64,000 bases of DNA. Origin: Hyphomicrobiales bacterium. GTDB taxonomy: Bacteria; Pseudomonadota; Alphaproteobacteria; Rhizobiales; Rhizobiaceae. Positions 1 through 10,066 of this stretch are shown piece by piece. Within the stretch, counting starts at the first letter, position 1; each line of letters begins with the position of its first letter. Both the position numbers and the translations under genes were made by a program. The DNA lies in contig UBMU01000008.1 in NCBI GenBank assembly GCA_900466605.1, positions 401,945 to 465,944 of the forward strand, given 5' to 3'. The notes below the pieces were generated by a model. That model made no database searches and was not told the DNA's origin. It saw nothing but the letters and a program-made list of their open reading frames with translations.

Positions 1-18
1 ACTTCTAGTCTCGCACGA

Positions 19-2754
19 TCAGAGTGTGCGGGTGATATGCTCGACACGGAAGCATTCGATCGTATCGCCTGCGCGGATGTCTTCGTAGTTTTCGAAGGCC
101 ATACCGCACTCCTGACCGACCGGAACTTCCGATACTTCATCCTTGAAGCGCTTGAGCGTCTTGAGCTTGCCTTCGTGGATGACGACGCTGTCGCGCACCA
201 GGCGGACGCCTGCACCACGTTCGACCTTGCCTTCGACGACACGGCAACCTGCAACCTTGCCGACCTTCGTGATGTTGAACACCTCGAGGATCTCGGCATT
301 GCCGAGGAAGGTTTCGCGACGCTCCGGCGAGAGCAGACCCGACATTGCCGCCTTAACGTCATCCACGAGGTCGTAGATGATGTTGTAGTAGCGGATCTCG
401 ATGCCTTCGCGTTCGGCGGCACTACGAGCCTGAGCGTTGGCGCGGACGTTGAAGCCGATAATCGCGGCGTTGGATGCCTCGGCCAGCGAGATATCCGATT
501 CCGTGATGGCGCCGGCGCCCGAATGGACGATGCGCGCACGCACTTCGTCGGTACCGAGCTTTTCAAGCGCACCGGCAATGGCTTCGATCGAACCCTGCAC
601 GTCACCCTTGATGACCAGCGGGAATTCCTTGAAGCCGGTATCCTGCAGCTTGCTCATCATCTGCTCGAGCGAACCGCGCTGACCGGACTGGCGAGCGGCT
701 GCCTTGTCGCGGGCGAGACGCTGACGGTATTCCGAGATTTCGCGGGCCCGGCTTTCGTTCTCGACGACGGCGAACTTGTCGCCGGCTGCCGGCGTGCTGG
801 ACAGACCGAGCACTTCAACAGGAGTCGCCGGACCGGCTTCCTTGACGTGGTCGCCCTTGTCCGTCACGAGGGCGCGAACGCGGCCCCACTGATCGCCGGC
901 AACGATGATCTGGCCCGGCCTCAGCGTACCCTTCTGGACGAGCACGGTCGCAACCGCACCGCGACCTCGGTCGAGCTGGGCTTCGATGACGGTGCCTTCG
1001 GCGGTACGGGTCGGGTCGGCCTTCAGGTCGAGGATTTCAGCCTGCAGCAGGACGGCTTCGAGCAGCTTGTCGAGGTTCGTCCTGTTCTTGGCCGAAACTT
1101 CGACGTCGAGCACTTCACCGCCCAGCGATTCAACGAAGACTTCGTGCTGCAGAAGCTGCTGGCGGACCTTGTCCGGCTTGGCTTCGTGCTTGTCGATCTT
1201 GTTGATCGCCACGATGATCGGAACACCGGCCGCCTTGGCGTGGTTGATGGATTCGATCGTTTGCGGCATCACGCTGTCGTCGGCTGCGACCACGAGGATC
1301 GCGATGTCGGTTGCCTGCGCACCACGGGCACGCATGGCCGTGAAGGCGGCGTGGCCAGGGGTGTCGATGAAGGTGATCTTGTGACCGTTCTGCTCGACCT
1401 GATAGGCACCGATATGCTGGGTGATGCCACCGGCTTCGCCGGACACCACGTTCGCCTGACGGATGGCGTCGAGCAGCGAGGTCTTGCCGTGGTCGACGTG
1501 ACCCATGATGGTGACAACAGGCGGACGCGAGACCATTTCGCCTGCATCGTCGGCCTTGTCGAAAATACCTTCTTCGACGTCGGATTCCGAAACGCGCTTG
1601 ACCGTGTGGCCGAATTCACCGGCGATGATTTCAGCCAGATCGGCGTCGATGACGTCGCCCGGCTTCATCATCTGGCCTTCCTTCATCAGGTACTTGATAA
1701 CGTCGACAGCGCGTTCGGACATACGCTGCGACAGTTCCTGAATGGTGATGGTCTCAGGCAGGATAACTTCGCGAACAACCTTTTCGCGGGTTTCCTGCAT
1801 CTGGCTGCGGCGGAACTTTTCCTGGCGGCGGCGCATGGCGGCCATCGAGCGGCCACGTGCAGTGCCGTCGTCGTCGACACCGGCGGTGCCGATTGTCAGC
1901 TTGCCACGGCGACGTTCGTCGTCTGTCTTCGGACGTGTCGTGACCGGCTTTGCCGGTTCTGGGCGAACGACGCGGCCGCGAGCGGGAACGCCGCGGGGTG
2001 GCCCACGATCTTCTTCCTCGTTTTCACGGCGACCGCGAACGGCCGGGGCGGCAGCGCCGCCCGGAGCAGGGCGCGCCTGGGTGGGCGCAGGAGCGGCGTC
2101 TGGACGACGTGCTACTGGCTGAGCCGACTGGACGCGGGGAGTTTCTGCCGGCGCAGCAGGTGCCTGCGCCGCTGCGGCAGCGGCTGCTGCAGCGCGTGCC
2201 GCTTCTTCCTCTGCACGCTGCTTGGCTTCCTCAGCTTCGGCAACCTGACGCGCGGCGTCCTCGGCAGCGCGGCGCTTTTCATCCTCGGCGCGACGGATGG
2301 CATCTTCGGCATCACGAACCTGCGCCATGGCAAGTGCACGACGACGGGCGTCCATTTCTTCCGGAGACAGGTGGTTCAGGACTACCGGCCGCGGACGATC
2401 TTGAGGACGCGAAGATTGCGATGAAGGCTGCTGCGGACGCTGCTGCTGTCCACCCGGCTGATGCAAGCGCGGCTGCGGCGCCTGCGGAGCGCGGGCCTGA
2501 ACCGGGGCCGCTGGTGCCGGAGCACGAACAGCGGGTTCGGCCGCGCGAAGAGGCGCTGCGGGCGCCGCCGGCGTGATCGGCCGCTCATCTTCCGGGCGCA
2601 TCGGACGCCGCTTGCGGGTCTCGACAACGACCGCCTTGGTGCGACCGCGGCCCATATCCTGGCGCACGGTGCCCTGGCTTACGCCCGACGGCTTCAGGGT
2701 CAGAGTCTTCTTGCCTGGTCCGTTCAGTGTCTTGTCGTCATTGCTATCGGTCAT
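19..2754 (-). CDS. infB: Translation initiation factor IF-2
   Basis: GTPase that brings initiator tRNA to the 30S subunit and promotes 50S joining; about 911 aa. Seen: a charged Ala/Pro/Gln/Arg-rich N-terminal third, an IF2_N-like helical module, and a G domain starting near residue 410 with [14 protein letters not shown] and NKID, followed by domains II-IV. An in-frame ATG exists 17 codons upstream. I chose 2754 because the protein then begins [10 protein letters not shown], the usual rhizobial start, with AAGGA about 10 nt before it. It is the last visible gene of the rimP-nusA-ylxR-infB operon, 102 nt after ylxR. The window ends 18 nt past its stop, where rbfA and truB usually follow in this operon. 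Confidence 0.97.
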   Translation of the reverse strand: MTDSNDDKTLNGPGKKTLTLKPSGVSQGTVRQDMGRGRTKAVVVETRKRRPMRPEDERPITPAAPAAPLRAAEPAVRAPAPAAPVQARAPQAPQPRLHQPGGQQQRPQQPSSQSSRPQDRPRPVVLNHLSPEEMDARRRALAMAQVRDAEDAIRRAEDEKRRAAEDAARQVAEAEEAKQRAEEEAARAAAAAAAAAQAPAAPAETPRVQSAQPVARRPDAAPAPTQARPAPGGAAAPAVRGRRENEEEDRGPPRGVPARGRVVRPEPAKPVTTRPKTDDERRRGKLTIGTAGVDDDGTARGRSMAAMRRRQEKFRRSQMQETREKVVREVILPETITIQELSQRMSERAVDVIKYLMKEGQMMKPGDVIDADLAEIIAGEFGHTVKRVSESDVEEGIFDKADDAGEMVSRPPVVTIMGHVDHGKTSLLDAIRQANVVSGEAGGITQHIGAYQVEQNGHKITFIDTPGHAAFTAMRARGAQATDIAILVVAADDSVMPQTIESINHAKAAGVPIIVAINKIDKHEAKPDKVRQQLLQHEVFVESLGGEVLDVEVSAKNRTNLDKLLEAVLLQAEILDLKADPTRTAEGTVIEAQLDRGRGAVATVLVQKGTLRPGQIIVAGDQWGRVRALVTDKGDHVKEAGPATPVEVLGLSSTPAAGDKFAVVENESRAREISEYRQRLARDKAAARQSGQRGSLEQMMSKLQDTGFKEFPLVIKGDVQGSIEAIAGALEKLGTDEVRARIVHSGAGAITESDISLAEASNAAIIGFNVRANAQARSAAEREGIEIRYYNIIYDLVDDVKAAMSGLLSPERRETFLGNAEILEVFNITKVGKVAGCRVVEGKVERGAGVRLVRDSVVIHEGKLKTLKRFKDEVSEVPVGQECGMAFENYEDIRAGDTIECFRVEHITRTL

Positions 2755-2856
2755 TCGTTCCCGTTCCTTCGGACAGGGAGCGATGACGTCATCAGGCCCT
2801 GTCAATCAAATAGTGTCGATCAATGATCTGGGGACCGGACAAGTCCGGTGACCGCA

Positions 2857-3546
2857 TCATTGTTTTTGCCGGCCAGCGCCGCCCGCTGCCCGGGACTGAC
2901 CGCCACTGCGGTACTGTTCGAGCATCTTTGCGCGCTTCACTACACCCTCACCCGCCTGCCCTGCAAGCACTGCAGCATGGATAAAAGCGTTCTGACCCAT
3001 CAGGCCTTCCATTTCGCTCTCCGAGAAGAGGTGGTAGGAAGGTATTTCCTCCTCGGTCTCCATTCCGAGGTGCCAGGCCTTGCGGGCCTGGTCGATTTTT
3101 CTGACGCCGTCTTCGGCGGCATTCGTCGCATGGAACACGGCAATCGCCGCTCCACTCCTGACTGCGGCGTCCACTTTCGCGGAGCCGGTAACGAACTGCC
3201 CCGCCTTGCGGGCCATGTTCATCATTTGCATCAACTGCTGTTCCAGCAGCGTCTCGACAGTCTGGCCGAGATCGGCTGCCGCCTTAACATCCGCTTTCAA
3301 AGCGCGGGCGAAGAGCTTCTTCGCCACAGCCTTGTCGACCAGCGAGCGATCGATCTTCACCCAACAGCCGCGACCCGGAAGCTGACGCTTCAGGTCCGCG
3401 ATAACAGTCCCATCGGGTGCAGCGACGAAGCGGATCAGCTCATCCGGCGATCCGCTTTCGCGCGTCACGATGCACATGCGACCATTCACGTCATATCCTG
3501 CAAGATCATCGTCCTCAGGAGAAACGGTAGGCTCACGCGCAGACAT
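2857..3546 (-). CDS. ylxR: YlxR-family RNA-binding protein with C-terminal L7Ae/L30e-like domain
   Basis: About 229 aa. The N-terminal ~95 residues match the YlxR (DUF448) fold, with RMCIVTRE near the start and the LPGRGCWV motif around residue 60. The middle part (residues ~105-200) resembles the L7Ae/L30e ribosomal fold, and the tail is Gly/Arg/Gln-rich. The two-domain form is typical of alphaproteobacteria. The gene sits between nusA and infB; its ATG overlaps the nusA stop by one base (TAATG), which points to translational coupling. A role in rRNA or translation-associated RNA binding is inferred from fold and operon; the molecular function is not shown by the sequence. Confidence 0.9.
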   Translation of the reverse strand: MSAREPTVSPEDDDLAGYDVNGRMCIVTRESGSPDELIRFVAAPDGTVIADLKRQLPGRGCWVKIDRSLVDKAVAKKLFARALKADVKAAADLGQTVETLLEQQLMQMMNMARKAGQFVTGSAKVDAAVRSGAAIAVFHATNAAEDGVRKIDQARKAWHLGMETEEEIPSYHLFSESEMEGLMGQNAFIHAAVLAGQAGEGVVKRAKMLEQYRSGGQSRAAGGAGRQKQ

Positions 3547-5150
3547 TATACTTCCTGCTCGGCCTCGGGAGCTTCCTCAGCTTCCGCGTCCTTGGCGAGG
3601 TCTTCCTCGGTGATCCAGCCAGCCGCAAGGCGGGCCTGAACAACCATCTGTTCGGCTTCGACGCGCGAGACGTCGAACTTAGAGAAGAGACCTTCGAACT
3701 TCTTGGTCTCGCCGTTCTTGCGTTCGCTCCAGCCGACGAGATCGTCAGCGGCGCAGCCGGCGAAGTCTTCCATCGTCTTGATGCCGTCTTCGCCAAGCGC
3801 AACCATCATCTGGGCGGTTATGCCGTCGATCTGACGCAGTTCGTCGGAGACACCGAGCGCTTTACGCTTCTCGTCCATCTCGGCTTCGAGCTTTTCGAGA
3901 TATTCGCGGGCACGCGTCTGAATTTCCTGGGCCGTGTCTTCGTCGAAACCATCGATCGAGGCGATTTCGTCGAGATCGACATAGGCCAGTTCTTCAACCG
4001 CTGCGAAGCCTTCGGACGCCAGAACCTGGCCGACCATTTCGTCAACGTCGAGCGAATCCATGAACAGGTTGGTACGCTCGTTGAATTCCTTCTGACGGCG
4101 CTCAGACTCTTCGGCTTCCGTCATGATGTCGATGTCCCAGCCGGTCAGCTGCGAGGCCAGACGGACGTTCTGGCCGCGGCGGCCGATGGCCAGCGACAGC
4201 TGTTCGTCCGGAACCACGACTTCGATGCGCTCGGCATCTTCATCGAGAACGACCTTGGCGACTTCGGCCGGTTGCAGGGCGTTGACGACGAAGGTCGCCG
4301 GGTCCTGCGACCACGGAATGATGTCGATCTTCTCGCCCTGAAGCTCGCCGACGACGGCCTGAACGCGCGAACCACGCATACCGACGCAGGCGCCGACCGG
4401 ATCGATCGAACTGTCGTTCGAGATCACGGCGATCTTGGCGCGCGAACCGGGATCGCGGGCAACCGACTTCACCTGGATGATGCCGTCATAGATTTCAGGC
4501 ACTTCCATGGTGAAGAGCTTGACCATGAACTGCGGATGTGTGCGCGACAGGAAGATCTGCGGGCCGCGCTGCTCACGACGAACGTCATATACGTATGCAC
4601 GGACGCGATCGCCATAGCGGACGTTTTCGCGCGGGATCATCTCGTCGCGGCGGATGATGCCTTCGCCACGGCCGAGATCGACGATGACGTTGCCGTATTC
4701 GACGCGCTTGACGGTGCCGTTGACGATTTCGCCGACGCGGTCCTTGAACTCGTCGAACTGGCGGTCACGCTCAGCTTCACGAACCTTCTGGACGATGACC
4801 TGCTTGGCGGACTGGGCAGCAATACGGCCGAAATCCATCGGCGGCAGCGGATCGGCGATAAAATCGCCAAGCGCTGCGTCCGGGTTGCGGTCGCGGGCCA
4901 GTTCGAGCGGGATCTGCGTCGAATAGTCCTCAGCCTTGTCGACAACTTCGAGCAGACGCTGAAGACGGATTTCGCCGGTCTTCGGATTGATGTCGGCGCG
5001 GATGTTGGACTCGGTGCCGTAGCGGGAGCGCGCGGCCTTCTGGATCGCGTCTGCCATTGCGGCAAGCACGATCTCGCGGTCGATGACCTTTTCGCGCGCC
5101 ACTGCATCTGCGATCTGCAGAAGTTCGAGCCGGTTCGCACTGACTGCCAT
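3546..5150 (-). CDS. nusA: Transcription termination/antitermination protein NusA
   Basis: Binds RNA polymerase and nascent RNA and modulates pausing, termination and rRNA antitermination. 534 aa. Domains in order: N-terminal polymerase-binding domain (~1-130), S1 domain (~135-200, with [12 protein letters not shown]), KH1 and KH2 (~205-345, including [10 protein letters not shown] and [11 protein letters not shown]), then two C-terminal helix-hairpin-helix acidic repeats (~360-510), the form found in Gram-negative bacteria. The acidic tail ends [10 protein letters not shown]. It lies 60 nt downstream of rimP and overlaps ylxR by one base. Because NusA affects termination, the intrinsic terminator in the leader of this operon may be a feedback point (inference). 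Confidence 0.97.
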   Translation of the reverse strand: MAVSANRLELLQIADAVAREKVIDREIVLAAMADAIQKAARSRYGTESNIRADINPKTGEIRLQRLLEVVDKAEDYSTQIPLELARDRNPDAALGDFIADPLPPMDFGRIAAQSAKQVIVQKVREAERDRQFDEFKDRVGEIVNGTVKRVEYGNVIVDLGRGEGIIRRDEMIPRENVRYGDRVRAYVYDVRREQRGPQIFLSRTHPQFMVKLFTMEVPEIYDGIIQVKSVARDPGSRAKIAVISNDSSIDPVGACVGMRGSRVQAVVGELQGEKIDIIPWSQDPATFVVNALQPAEVAKVVLDEDAERIEVVVPDEQLSLAIGRRGQNVRLASQLTGWDIDIMTEAEESERRQKEFNERTNLFMDSLDVDEMVGQVLASEGFAAVEELAYVDLDEIASIDGFDEDTAQEIQTRAREYLEKLEAEMDEKRKALGVSDELRQIDGITAQMMVALGEDGIKTMEDFAGCAADDLVGWSERKNGETKKFEGLFSKFDVSRVEAEQMVVQARLAAGWITEEDLAKDAEAEEAPEAEQEV

Positions 5151-5210
5151 GTCTTTTCTCTCCGTCTAGGCGTTCAGGGTTCCCTTCCCCGGCGCCACAA
5201 GTTGATCGGT

Positions 5211-5816
5211 TTATTCTTCGTCTTCCGCTTCGTTCTGGTTCGCGGCCTCTGCCTTCGCCAGCTTGTCGGCGCGCAGGGCATCACGGATCAGATCGTCGGT
5301 CAGAATGAGTTTCGCATCGGCAAGCGCCGTGAATGGAATGACGATATTCTGTTCTTCGCCCTCGGAAACCTGGTCGCGCTCAAGCGTGAAACCGTCTGCG
5401 TCGGTCGCAACGATCTTGCCACGGAAGCGCTTGCGATTGCCGACCATGATCGACGTTTCGCACTTCAGAAGATGTCCCTGCCAGCGCACGAAATCAGACT
5501 TGCGCACCATCGGGCGGTCGATGCCGGGCGACGACACCTCCAGATGATACTCTTTATCGATCGGATCTTCCACATCGAGAACCGGAGAAACGGCCATCGA
5601 GACCTCTTCGCAGCCTTCGACGTCCATCGTCCCATCGTTGCGCTCGGCCATAATCTGCATGGTAGCGCCGTTCTGGTTCAACATGCGCACGCGGACAAGG
5701 CGATAGCCGAGGTCGATTAGCACAGGCTCGATGATATCGGCGAGGCGCTGATCGAGACCAGTCTCGGTGATCAGCCGCGGCTCAATTTCGTTTTCTGCTT
5801 TCGTCGGATCCGACAA
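5211..5816 (-). CDS. rimP: Ribosome maturation factor RimP
   Basis: 30S subunit assembly factor, about 201 aa. The conserved core is clear: [22 protein letters not shown] and the C-terminal SH3-like half with FRGKIV and TLERD. The frame stays open to 5909, but TTG at 5816 is the likely start: it gives the conserved beginning [10 protein letters not shown] and has TAGGAG (5825-5830) spaced 8 nt from it. An ATG at 5840 is the alternative, with no good ribosome site. The acidic tail (NQNEAEDEE) is normal for the family. First gene of the rimP-nusA-ylxR-infB operon; its leader contains a promoter and an intrinsic terminator. Confidence 0.93.
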   Translation of the reverse strand: MSDPTKAENEIEPRLITETGLDQRLADIIEPVLIDLGYRLVRVRMLNQNGATMQIMAERNDGTMDVEGCEEVSMAVSPVLDVEDPIDKEYHLEVSSPGIDRPMVRKSDFVRWQGHLLKCETSIMVGNRKRFRGKIVATDADGFTLERDQVSEGEEQNIVIPFTALADAKLILTDDLIRDALRADKLAKAEAANQNEAEDEE

Positions 5817-5863
5817 GCGATGCGCTCCTAGCAATTTCATGCATTTTGGGTGATCGCGGTAAT

Positions 5864-5892
5864 AAAAAAGAGCGGGTCCTTGCGGCCCACTC
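5864..5892 (-). terminator. Intrinsic terminator (candidate attenuator) in the rimP leader
   Basis: On the minus strand, GAGTGGGCC (5892-5884) pairs with GGACCCGCTC (5879-5870), closing a GCAA-type loop with one unpaired A, and is followed directly by six T (5869-5864). There is no T tract on the plus-strand side, so it acts on minus-strand transcripts. No minus-strand gene lies upstream; the only RNA it can stop starts at the rimP promoter. It therefore sits about 20-50 nt into the operon leader and about 48 nt before the start codon. Confidence 0.75.
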
Positions 5893-5921
5893 TTCATCAA
5901 TGCGATCAAGATTTGAGAGCC

Positions 5922-5950
5922 ATATAGGCCCGTTTTTACAAAAATGCAAG
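5922..5950 (-). promoter_or_regulatory. Sigma-70-type promoter of the rimP-nusA-infB operon
   Basis: Minus-strand CTTGCA (5950-5945), a 17-nt spacer and CTATAT (5927-5922), which differs from the rhizobial vegetative consensus CTTGAC-N17-CTATAT only in the last two bases of the -35 hexamer. Transcription would begin near 5914, giving a leader of roughly 98 nt before the TTG start of rimP. Confidence 0.7.
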
Positions 5951-6044
5951 GTCTGTCGCCAACCTTCAGCCAGGAGGGCCACCGAGGTAGCCAGCCGCAC
6001 CTTTACGCATATATTGGCTTCAGGGACCGAGATCGGGAGGGATC

Positions 6045-7676
6045 GTGCCTTATACTTCGTCGACACTGGCGCCGCTGCGGCATGAAACCTACCGGACAAT
6101 CTGGTTTGCGAGCCTCGTTTCTAATTTCGGAGGGTTGATCCAGGCGGTCGGTGCGGCCTGGATGATGACGACCATCACGCCTTCCGAAGACATGGTGGCG
6201 CTGGTACAGACATCTACGGCGCTGCCAATCATGCTTTTCTCCCTTGTATCTGGCGCGCTTGCCGACAGCTTCGATCGCCGCCGGGTAATGCTGACCGCAC
6301 AGTTTTTCATGCTGGCAGTTTCGGCCCTACTCAGCATCTCGGCCTACTTCGGCTGGCTTTCACCCTGGCTGCTCCTCTTCTTCACATTTTTGATCGGCTG
6401 CGGCACGGCTCTGAACAATCCGTCGTGGCAGGCTTCCGTCGGCGACATGGTGCCACGTGCGGACCTGCCGGGCGCGGTCACGCTGAACAGCGTCGGCTTC
6501 AACATCACCCGCAGCGTCGGTCCTGCGATCGGTGGCGTCATCGTCGCTGCTGCGGGCGCGGCAGCGGCCTTTGCGGTGAACACGCTAAGCTACTTCGCGC
6601 TGATCTATGCGCTGATACGCTGGAAACCGAGCCTGCCGGCCTCGACACTTCCGCGGGAGACACTGGGCAGCGCGGTATTTGCGGGCCTTCGCTATGTTTC
6701 CATGTCGCCCAATCTGCAGAAGGTGTTGTTGCGCGGCCTGATTTTCGGGATCAGCGCCAGCTCGATTCTTGCGCTGCTGCCAATCGTGGCCATCGACCTC
6801 GTTGTCGGCGGACCGCTGACATACGGCCTGATGCTCGGCTCCTTCGGTATCGGCGCGATCGGCGGCGCAATGCTGAACGATCGGCTTCGCGAGCGCTTTT
6901 CGAGCGAGACGATCGTGCGGATTTCCTTCGCCGGATTTGCACTGAGCGCCATGGTGGCGGCCTTCAGCCCGATTACCGCACTAACCTGTGCCGGACTGGT
7001 GATATCAGGGGCATGCTGGGTGCTGGCACTGTCGCTGTTCAACACGATCGTACAGTTGTCAACGCCGCGCTGGGTCGTCGGCCGCGCATTGTCGCTCTAT
7101 CAGACCGTGACCTTCGGCGGAATTGCCGGCGGCAGCTGGCTGTGGGGCGTGGCGGCCGACCGTTACGGCGTCTCAGACACCTTGCTGATCTCGGCCGTCG
7201 TGATGCTCTTCGGCATCGTTGTCGGGCTGCGCTTTGCCATGCCAGCCTTTGCCTCGCTCAACCTCGATCCGCTCAACCGGTTCATCGAGCCGGCGCTTAA
7301 CCTCGACATCACGCCGCGCAGTGGTCCGATCGTCGTGCAAATCGATTACGAGATCGCCGATGCAGATGTTCCCGAGTTTCTGGCTCTCATGGGCGAGCGA
7401 CGGCGTATCAGAATTCGCGATGGTGCACGCAATTGGGCGCTGATGCGCGATCTCGAAAAGCCAGGGCGATGGACCGAGACCTACCACACGCCGACCTGGG
7501 TCGAATACATCAGACACAATCAGCGCCGCACACAGGCCGATGCTGACAACATCGAACGGCTTCGGGCACTTCACCAGGGCGAACAGCTGCCGCAGGTCCA
7601 CCGGCTGATCGAGCGCCAGGCCATCCCGCCCGACAGCGACGTTTTCTACAAGGCGCCGATTGATCTGCACCATTGA
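6045..7676 (+). CDS. MFS_3-type transporter (EntS-like) with C-terminal soluble domain
   Basis: About 543 aa. The first ~400 residues form a 12-helix major facilitator with the loop motif LADSFDRRRVM near residue 75, as in the EntS/MFS_3 group that exports siderophores and other small molecules. The last ~135 residues (from about 410, VQIDYEIADADVPEFLALMGE) are soluble and resemble the antibiotic-biosynthesis-monooxygenase-like tail often annotated in this group. The start is GTG, with GGGAGG 4-5 nt upstream. Divergent from rimP. The substrate cannot be told; no siderophore or drug genes are nearby. The stop overlaps the next gene's possible TTG start. Confidence 0.85.
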   Translation: MPYTSSTLAPLRHETYRTIWFASLVSNFGGLIQAVGAAWMMTTITPSEDMVALVQTSTALPIMLFSLVSGALADSFDRRRVMLTAQFFMLAVSALLSISAYFGWLSPWLLLFFTFLIGCGTALNNPSWQASVGDMVPRADLPGAVTLNSVGFNITRSVGPAIGGVIVAAAGAAAAFAVNTLSYFALIYALIRWKPSLPASTLPRETLGSAVFAGLRYVSMSPNLQKVLLRGLIFGISASSILALLPIVAIDLVVGGPLTYGLMLGSFGIGAIGGAMLNDRLRERFSSETIVRISFAGFALSAMVAAFSPITALTCAGLVISGACWVLALSLFNTIVQLSTPRWVVGRALSLYQTVTFGGIAGGSWLWGVAADRYGVSDTLLISAVVMLFGIVVGLRFAMPAFASLNLDPLNRFIEPALNLDITPRSGPIVVQIDYEIADADVPEFLALMGERRRIRIRDGARNWALMRDLEKPGRWTETYHTPTWVEYIRHNQRRTQADADNIERLRALHQGEQLPQVHRLIERQAIPPDSDVFYKAPIDLHH

Positions 7677-8140
7677 CGCAAGACATGTATTCTTTTCGCC
7701 CTGCCGGTTCGTCCGATCTGATTGACATCATCGCCCTGCTTTCCGACGACGATCTCGGCGCCACACGCGAAATCGTCTCGGATCAGCCGGATGCCAGGTA
7801 TATTGCTGCGTTTGAGGCGATCGAATCCGATGCAAACCAACTCCTGGCAGTCGCGGCAGATGCGCGTGACCGTGTCATCGGCTGTCTGCAACTGACGTTC
7901 ATCCCCGGCCTGTCGCGAACCGGAATGTGGCGCGGGCAGATCGAAAGCGTGCGGATCGCCAGAGAGTCGCGCGGCTCAGGCCTTGGCACCGATTTCATCG
8001 AATGGGCCGTTGCGCGCTGCGCCGAGCGCGGTTGCGGCCTGGTACAACTGACCTCCGACAAGTCACGGCCGGATTCGATCCGCTTCTACGAGAAGCTGGG
8101 GTTCGTCGCCAGCCACGAAGGGCTGAAGCGCAGCCTCTAG
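7673..8140 (+). CDS. GNAT family N-acetyltransferase
   Basis: About 155 aa. Acetyl-CoA binding is suggested by the motif RESRGSGLGTDFI (near residue 100) and the C-terminal strand-loop SDKSRPDSIRFYEKLGF, typical of GNAT motifs A and B. The substrate is unknown. The longest frame starts at TTG 7673 and overlaps the stop of the transporter gene by 4 nt; ATG at 7685 (MYSFRPAGSS) is an alternative, and neither has a strong ribosome site. Probably co-transcribed with the MFS gene, so it could modify the exported compound, but that is only inference from position. Confidence 0.82.
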   Translation: MTQDMYSFRPAGSSDLIDIIALLSDDDLGATREIVSDQPDARYIAAFEAIESDANQLLAVAADARDRVIGCLQLTFIPGLSRTGMWRGQIESVRIARESRGSGLGTDFIEWAVARCAERGCGLVQLTSDKSRPDSIRFYEKLGFVASHEGLKRSL

Positions 8141-8142
8141 GC

Positions 8143-9396
8143 CTACTTCAACTTGCCGATCATCGATGCCTCGGGATAGCAGGTCGGCTTCATGCCGTTC
8201 TTTTCCTGCCACTGGCCGATGGACCGGCGCGTCTTGTAACCCGGCAGCCCGTCGGAGCCGCCGACATCGTATCCCTTCTTCTCCAATGCCTTCTGCATGG
8301 CCGCGACGTCGGAGCGCAGCATCTTGCCGACATCGCCCCATGCCCCATGGAAGGCGCCGGAGCCGTACGCAATGCGATCGGCGAGGTTGCCGATATAGAG
8401 CGCGTAAAGGTCGGAGTTGTTGTATTCCTTGATCACGTAGAAGTTCGGCGTGACGACGAATTCCGGCCCGTCGCGGCCGGCCGGGACAAGCATCATGCCA
8501 GATGCCTTGCCTTCATCGGAAGGGAAAGCCTTGCCAGATATGCGCGCGATGCCAAGCGAGGCCCAGTGCGATATGGGCTTGGCGAGATCCGGTCCTTCTT
8601 GCGCGCAGGAAACCTGATCGGGAATCGTCACTTCATATCCCCAGCCGCGGCCGCGCTGCCAGCCCTTTTGGACGAGGAAATTGGCGATCGAGGCAAGCGT
8701 GTCGGGAACAGATGTCCAGATGTTGGGATGGCCGTCACCGTCGAAATCGACGGCATATTTCAGGTAACTGGTCGGCATGAACTGCGGCTGGCCAAGCGCT
8801 CCGGCCGATGAGCCTTTGAATTCGGCCGGGGTCGCGTCGCCGCGGTCAATGATGTGCAGGGCAGCGAGCAGCTCGGTGCGAAACATTTCCTTCCGGGTCG
8901 ACATGAATGCCTTCGTCGCCAGCACTTCGATCGCCGAGTTCGGAATTTTCGCTGCTCCGAAACCCGTCTCGCGGCCCCAGACGGCGAGCACGATCGAACC
9001 GGGGACTCCGTAGGTCCTTTCGATCTTCTTCAGCGTCGATGCATATTGCGAGGCAAAACCACGACCGGTGGCGGCCAGCCGTTTGAGCCGGTCCTCGTTG
9101 AAATACGGTGCCGGGGAAGAAAACTCGGCCTGCGTCTGCTTCTGCTGCTTCGGCGGCGGGAAGCCGGGAGGAGCAAGATCGGTCAGGCTCCAGTTGAGTT
9201 CGACACCAGCGAAGGACGCGCGAAACGCCCGCTCCGAGATGCCGTTCTTCTGCGCTTCCGGCCAAAGGTCCGTCTGCACCCATCTCTCGAACTGCGCCTC
9301 CACATCCGCTTTGGATGAAGAGAGTGCCTGCGGGCATGACAGCGCCAGCAGAGCCGCCATTGCGATCAAGAGGCGGGCGAAAATGCTGCTGTTCAT
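8143..9396 (-). CDS. Lytic murein transglycosylase, MltB family, with peptidoglycan-binding domain
   Basis: 417 aa. An N-terminal signal peptide (about residues 1-25) is followed by an MltB/SLT_2 (GH103) catalytic domain with the family motif WGRETGFGAAK holding the catalytic Glu, and the GALGQPQFMPTSYL segment. A C-terminal PG_binding_1 repeat (about 345-410, ALEKKGYDVGGSDGLPGYKTRRSI) completes the usual architecture. It would cleave glycan strands in the periplasm with formation of 1,6-anhydro-muramyl ends. It lies just downstream of recR on the same strand (8 nt gap), so the two may be co-transcribed. It converges on the GNAT gene with only 2 nt between stops. Confidence 0.93.
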   Translation of the reverse strand: MNSSIFARLLIAMAALLALSCPQALSSSKADVEAQFERWVQTDLWPEAQKNGISERAFRASFAGVELNWSLTDLAPPGFPPPKQQKQTQAEFSSPAPYFNEDRLKRLAATGRGFASQYASTLKKIERTYGVPGSIVLAVWGRETGFGAAKIPNSAIEVLATKAFMSTRKEMFRTELLAALHIIDRGDATPAEFKGSSAGALGQPQFMPTSYLKYAVDFDGDGHPNIWTSVPDTLASIANFLVQKGWQRGRGWGYEVTIPDQVSCAQEGPDLAKPISHWASLGIARISGKAFPSDEGKASGMMLVPAGRDGPEFVVTPNFYVIKEYNNSDLYALYIGNLADRIAYGSGAFHGAWGDVGKMLRSDVAAMQKALEKKGYDVGGSDGLPGYKTRRSIGQWQEKNGMKPTCYPEASMIGKLK

Positions 9397-9404
9397 GCTT
9401 CCCC

Positions 9405-10010
9405 CTAAATTGCTGTACGTGCTCTGAGCGCCGCCTGCAGCGTTCCTTCATCGAGATAGTCGAGCTCGCCGCCGACCGGCACGCCGTGCGCCAGGCGCGT
9501 GATCTTCACATCCAATCCGCTCAACTGGTCGGTTATATAGTGTGCTGTCGTCTGTCCCTCGACGGTCGCATTGACCGCGATGATCAATTCGCGAATGCCG
9601 CCGGCGGTGACCCGCTCGATCAGGCCGCGAATGTTGAGATCATCAGGCCCGACACCGTCCAGCGGCGAGAGGGTGCCGCCAAGGACGTGATAGGCTGCGT
9701 TCAGGGCGCCGGCACGCTCCAGCGCCCAGAGGTCGGAAACATCTTCGACAACGATGATGACGGATTGGTCGCGTCGTTCGTCCGTACAGACCGTGCAGGG
9801 GTCCACCGTATCGACATTGCCGCAATGGGAGCAGATCTTTACCTTGTCATAGGCCTCGCCCATTGCGTTCGACAAGGGGCCGAGCAGCTGGTCTTTCTTC
9901 TTGATGAGATGAAGTGCAGCCCGGCGCGCCGAACGCGGCCCGAGGCCCGGCACCTTCGCCAGAAGCTGGATCAATTTTTCAATTTCGGGGCCGGTGACTC
10001 GCTTTGCCAT
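9405..10010 (-). CDS. recR: Recombination protein RecR
   Basis: 201 aa, the normal length. RecR works with RecF and RecO to load RecA at single-strand gaps. Visible: the N-terminal helix-hairpin-helix ([17 protein letters not shown]), the four-cysteine zinc finger (CSHCGN ... CTVC, residues ~57-72), the Toprim domain ([14 protein letters not shown]) and the C-terminal Walker B-like part ([23 protein letters not shown]). In many bacteria recR follows dnaX and ybaB directly; here it lies about 3.1 kb away from ybaB with five unrelated genes between. Divergent from the MOSC gene. recF is elsewhere in this window (29852-30976). Confidence 0.96.
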   Translation of the reverse strand: MAKRVTGPEIEKLIQLLAKVPGLGPRSARRAALHLIKKKDQLLGPLSNAMGEAYDKVKICSHCGNVDTVDPCTVCTDERRDQSVIIVVEDVSDLWALERAGALNAAYHVLGGTLSPLDGVGPDDLNIRGLIERVTAGGIRELIIAVNATVEGQTTAHYITDQLSGLDVKITRLAHGVPVGGELDYLDEGTLQAALRARTAI

Positions 10011-10066
10011 GAGCGGTTATTAGCCCATATGCTGCAAAAACGGAAACAGGTTGGGAGAGCCGCTCG

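Noticed and set aside
37..2424. Very long open frame (795 codons) on the plus strand
   Set aside because: It is antisense to infB, has the composition expected of a GC-rich complement, and no ribosome site or known domain; infB is unmistakable.
2834..2849. Palindrome ACCGGAC-AA-GTCCGGT between ylxR and infB
   Set aside because: Short stem, no T-run and a two-base loop; cannot be called a terminator or operator from one example.
4936..4945. TTGTCGACAA inside nusA
   Set aside because: Falls in codons for Val-Asp-Lys in a coding region far from the hydroxyproline cluster; taken as chance, but it tempers the significance of that motif.
4272..5720. 482-codon plus-strand frame opposite nusA and rimP
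   Set aside because: Crosses two well-supported genes and their junction, with no domain signal; a by-product of codon bias.
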